Assembly: GCA_034509735.1 (NCBI GenBank)
Contig: JACGWO010000012.1
Coordinates: 25,449,188-25,513,187 of the forward strand
DNA: 64,000 nucleotides
Direction: 5' to 3'
From: Sesamum alatum
Lineage: Eukaryota > Streptophyta > Magnoliopsida > Lamiales > Pedaliaceae
Shown: positions 63,056 to 64,000 of the stretch, in pieces
Position numbering within the stretch: the first letter of the stretch is position 1
How the letters are laid out: each line of letters starts with the position of its first letter
The notes under the pieces: model-generated
The model's input: the letters and a program-made list of their open reading frames with translations, nothing else
Told to the model about the DNA's origin: nothing
The model's database searches: none
Program-made: the position numbers and the translations under genes

Positions 63056-64000
<945 letters not shown>

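Overview
The window is nuclear DNA from a flowering plant, most likely a core eudicot. Genes have GT-AG introns, AT-rich intergenic DNA, TATA boxes and CT/GA-rich 5' leaders, and the products are plant families (FLZ zinc finger, ATL RING-H2, PMEI-type inhibitor, TGD4). An asterid such as a Lamiales species is possible, but no marker here settles it. I found no bacterial-type operon, CRISPR array, rRNA or intact tRNA gene.

Layout. Ten recognisable protein-coding genes lie in the window, plus the first exon of an eleventh: FLZ zinc finger (621-1012, -), mitochondrial ATP synthase delta-prime subunit (7043-9443, -), KIN17 (13593-14792, -), ATL4-like RING-H2 E3 ligase (24637-25725, +), GPI-anchored protein (31585-33758, -), TGD4 lipid transporter subunit (35674-39288, -), AAGAB/p34-like adaptor chaperone (41276-44572, +), PMEI/invertase inhibitor (48806-49378, +), mitochondrial acyl carrier protein (51518-53483, -), GOT1 (56648-58111, -) and exon 1 of a RABH1/Rab6 GTPase (63059-63175, +, running off the right edge). 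One extra reading frame (50961-51488, +) is unrecognised. An ankyrin-repeat pseudogene (10559-10980) and relics of a LINE and an endogenous pararetrovirus are also present.

These genes are not a pathway cluster. Two serve mitochondria (ATP synthase subunit, mtACP). Three serve membrane traffic (AAGAB-like, GOT1, RABH1). One serves ER-to-plastid lipid transfer (TGD4). The rest are independent. From memory, the FLZ, mtACP and RABH1 genes resemble a neighbourhood on Arabidopsis chromosome 2 (At2g44610 to At2g44670), so the window may be a diluted ancient syntenic block.

Most of the non-genic sequence is structured by small non-autonomous inverted-repeat elements. By eye at least a dozen foldback or TIR elements can be delimited, and most are flanked by 9-10 bp direct duplications, exact or nearly exact, as expected for Mutator-like (MULE) MITEs. 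They include two 1.1-kb sister copies (59639-60745 and 61493-62598), an 0.8-kb almost complete palindrome (15620-16415) and one element inserted into the arm of another (27692-27974). No autonomous transposase is visible. I did not find a convincing new biochemical system. The most unusual structure is this dense, nested population of foldback elements; smaller points are a GC-AG intron in TGD4 and paired G-boxes in the ATL promoter.
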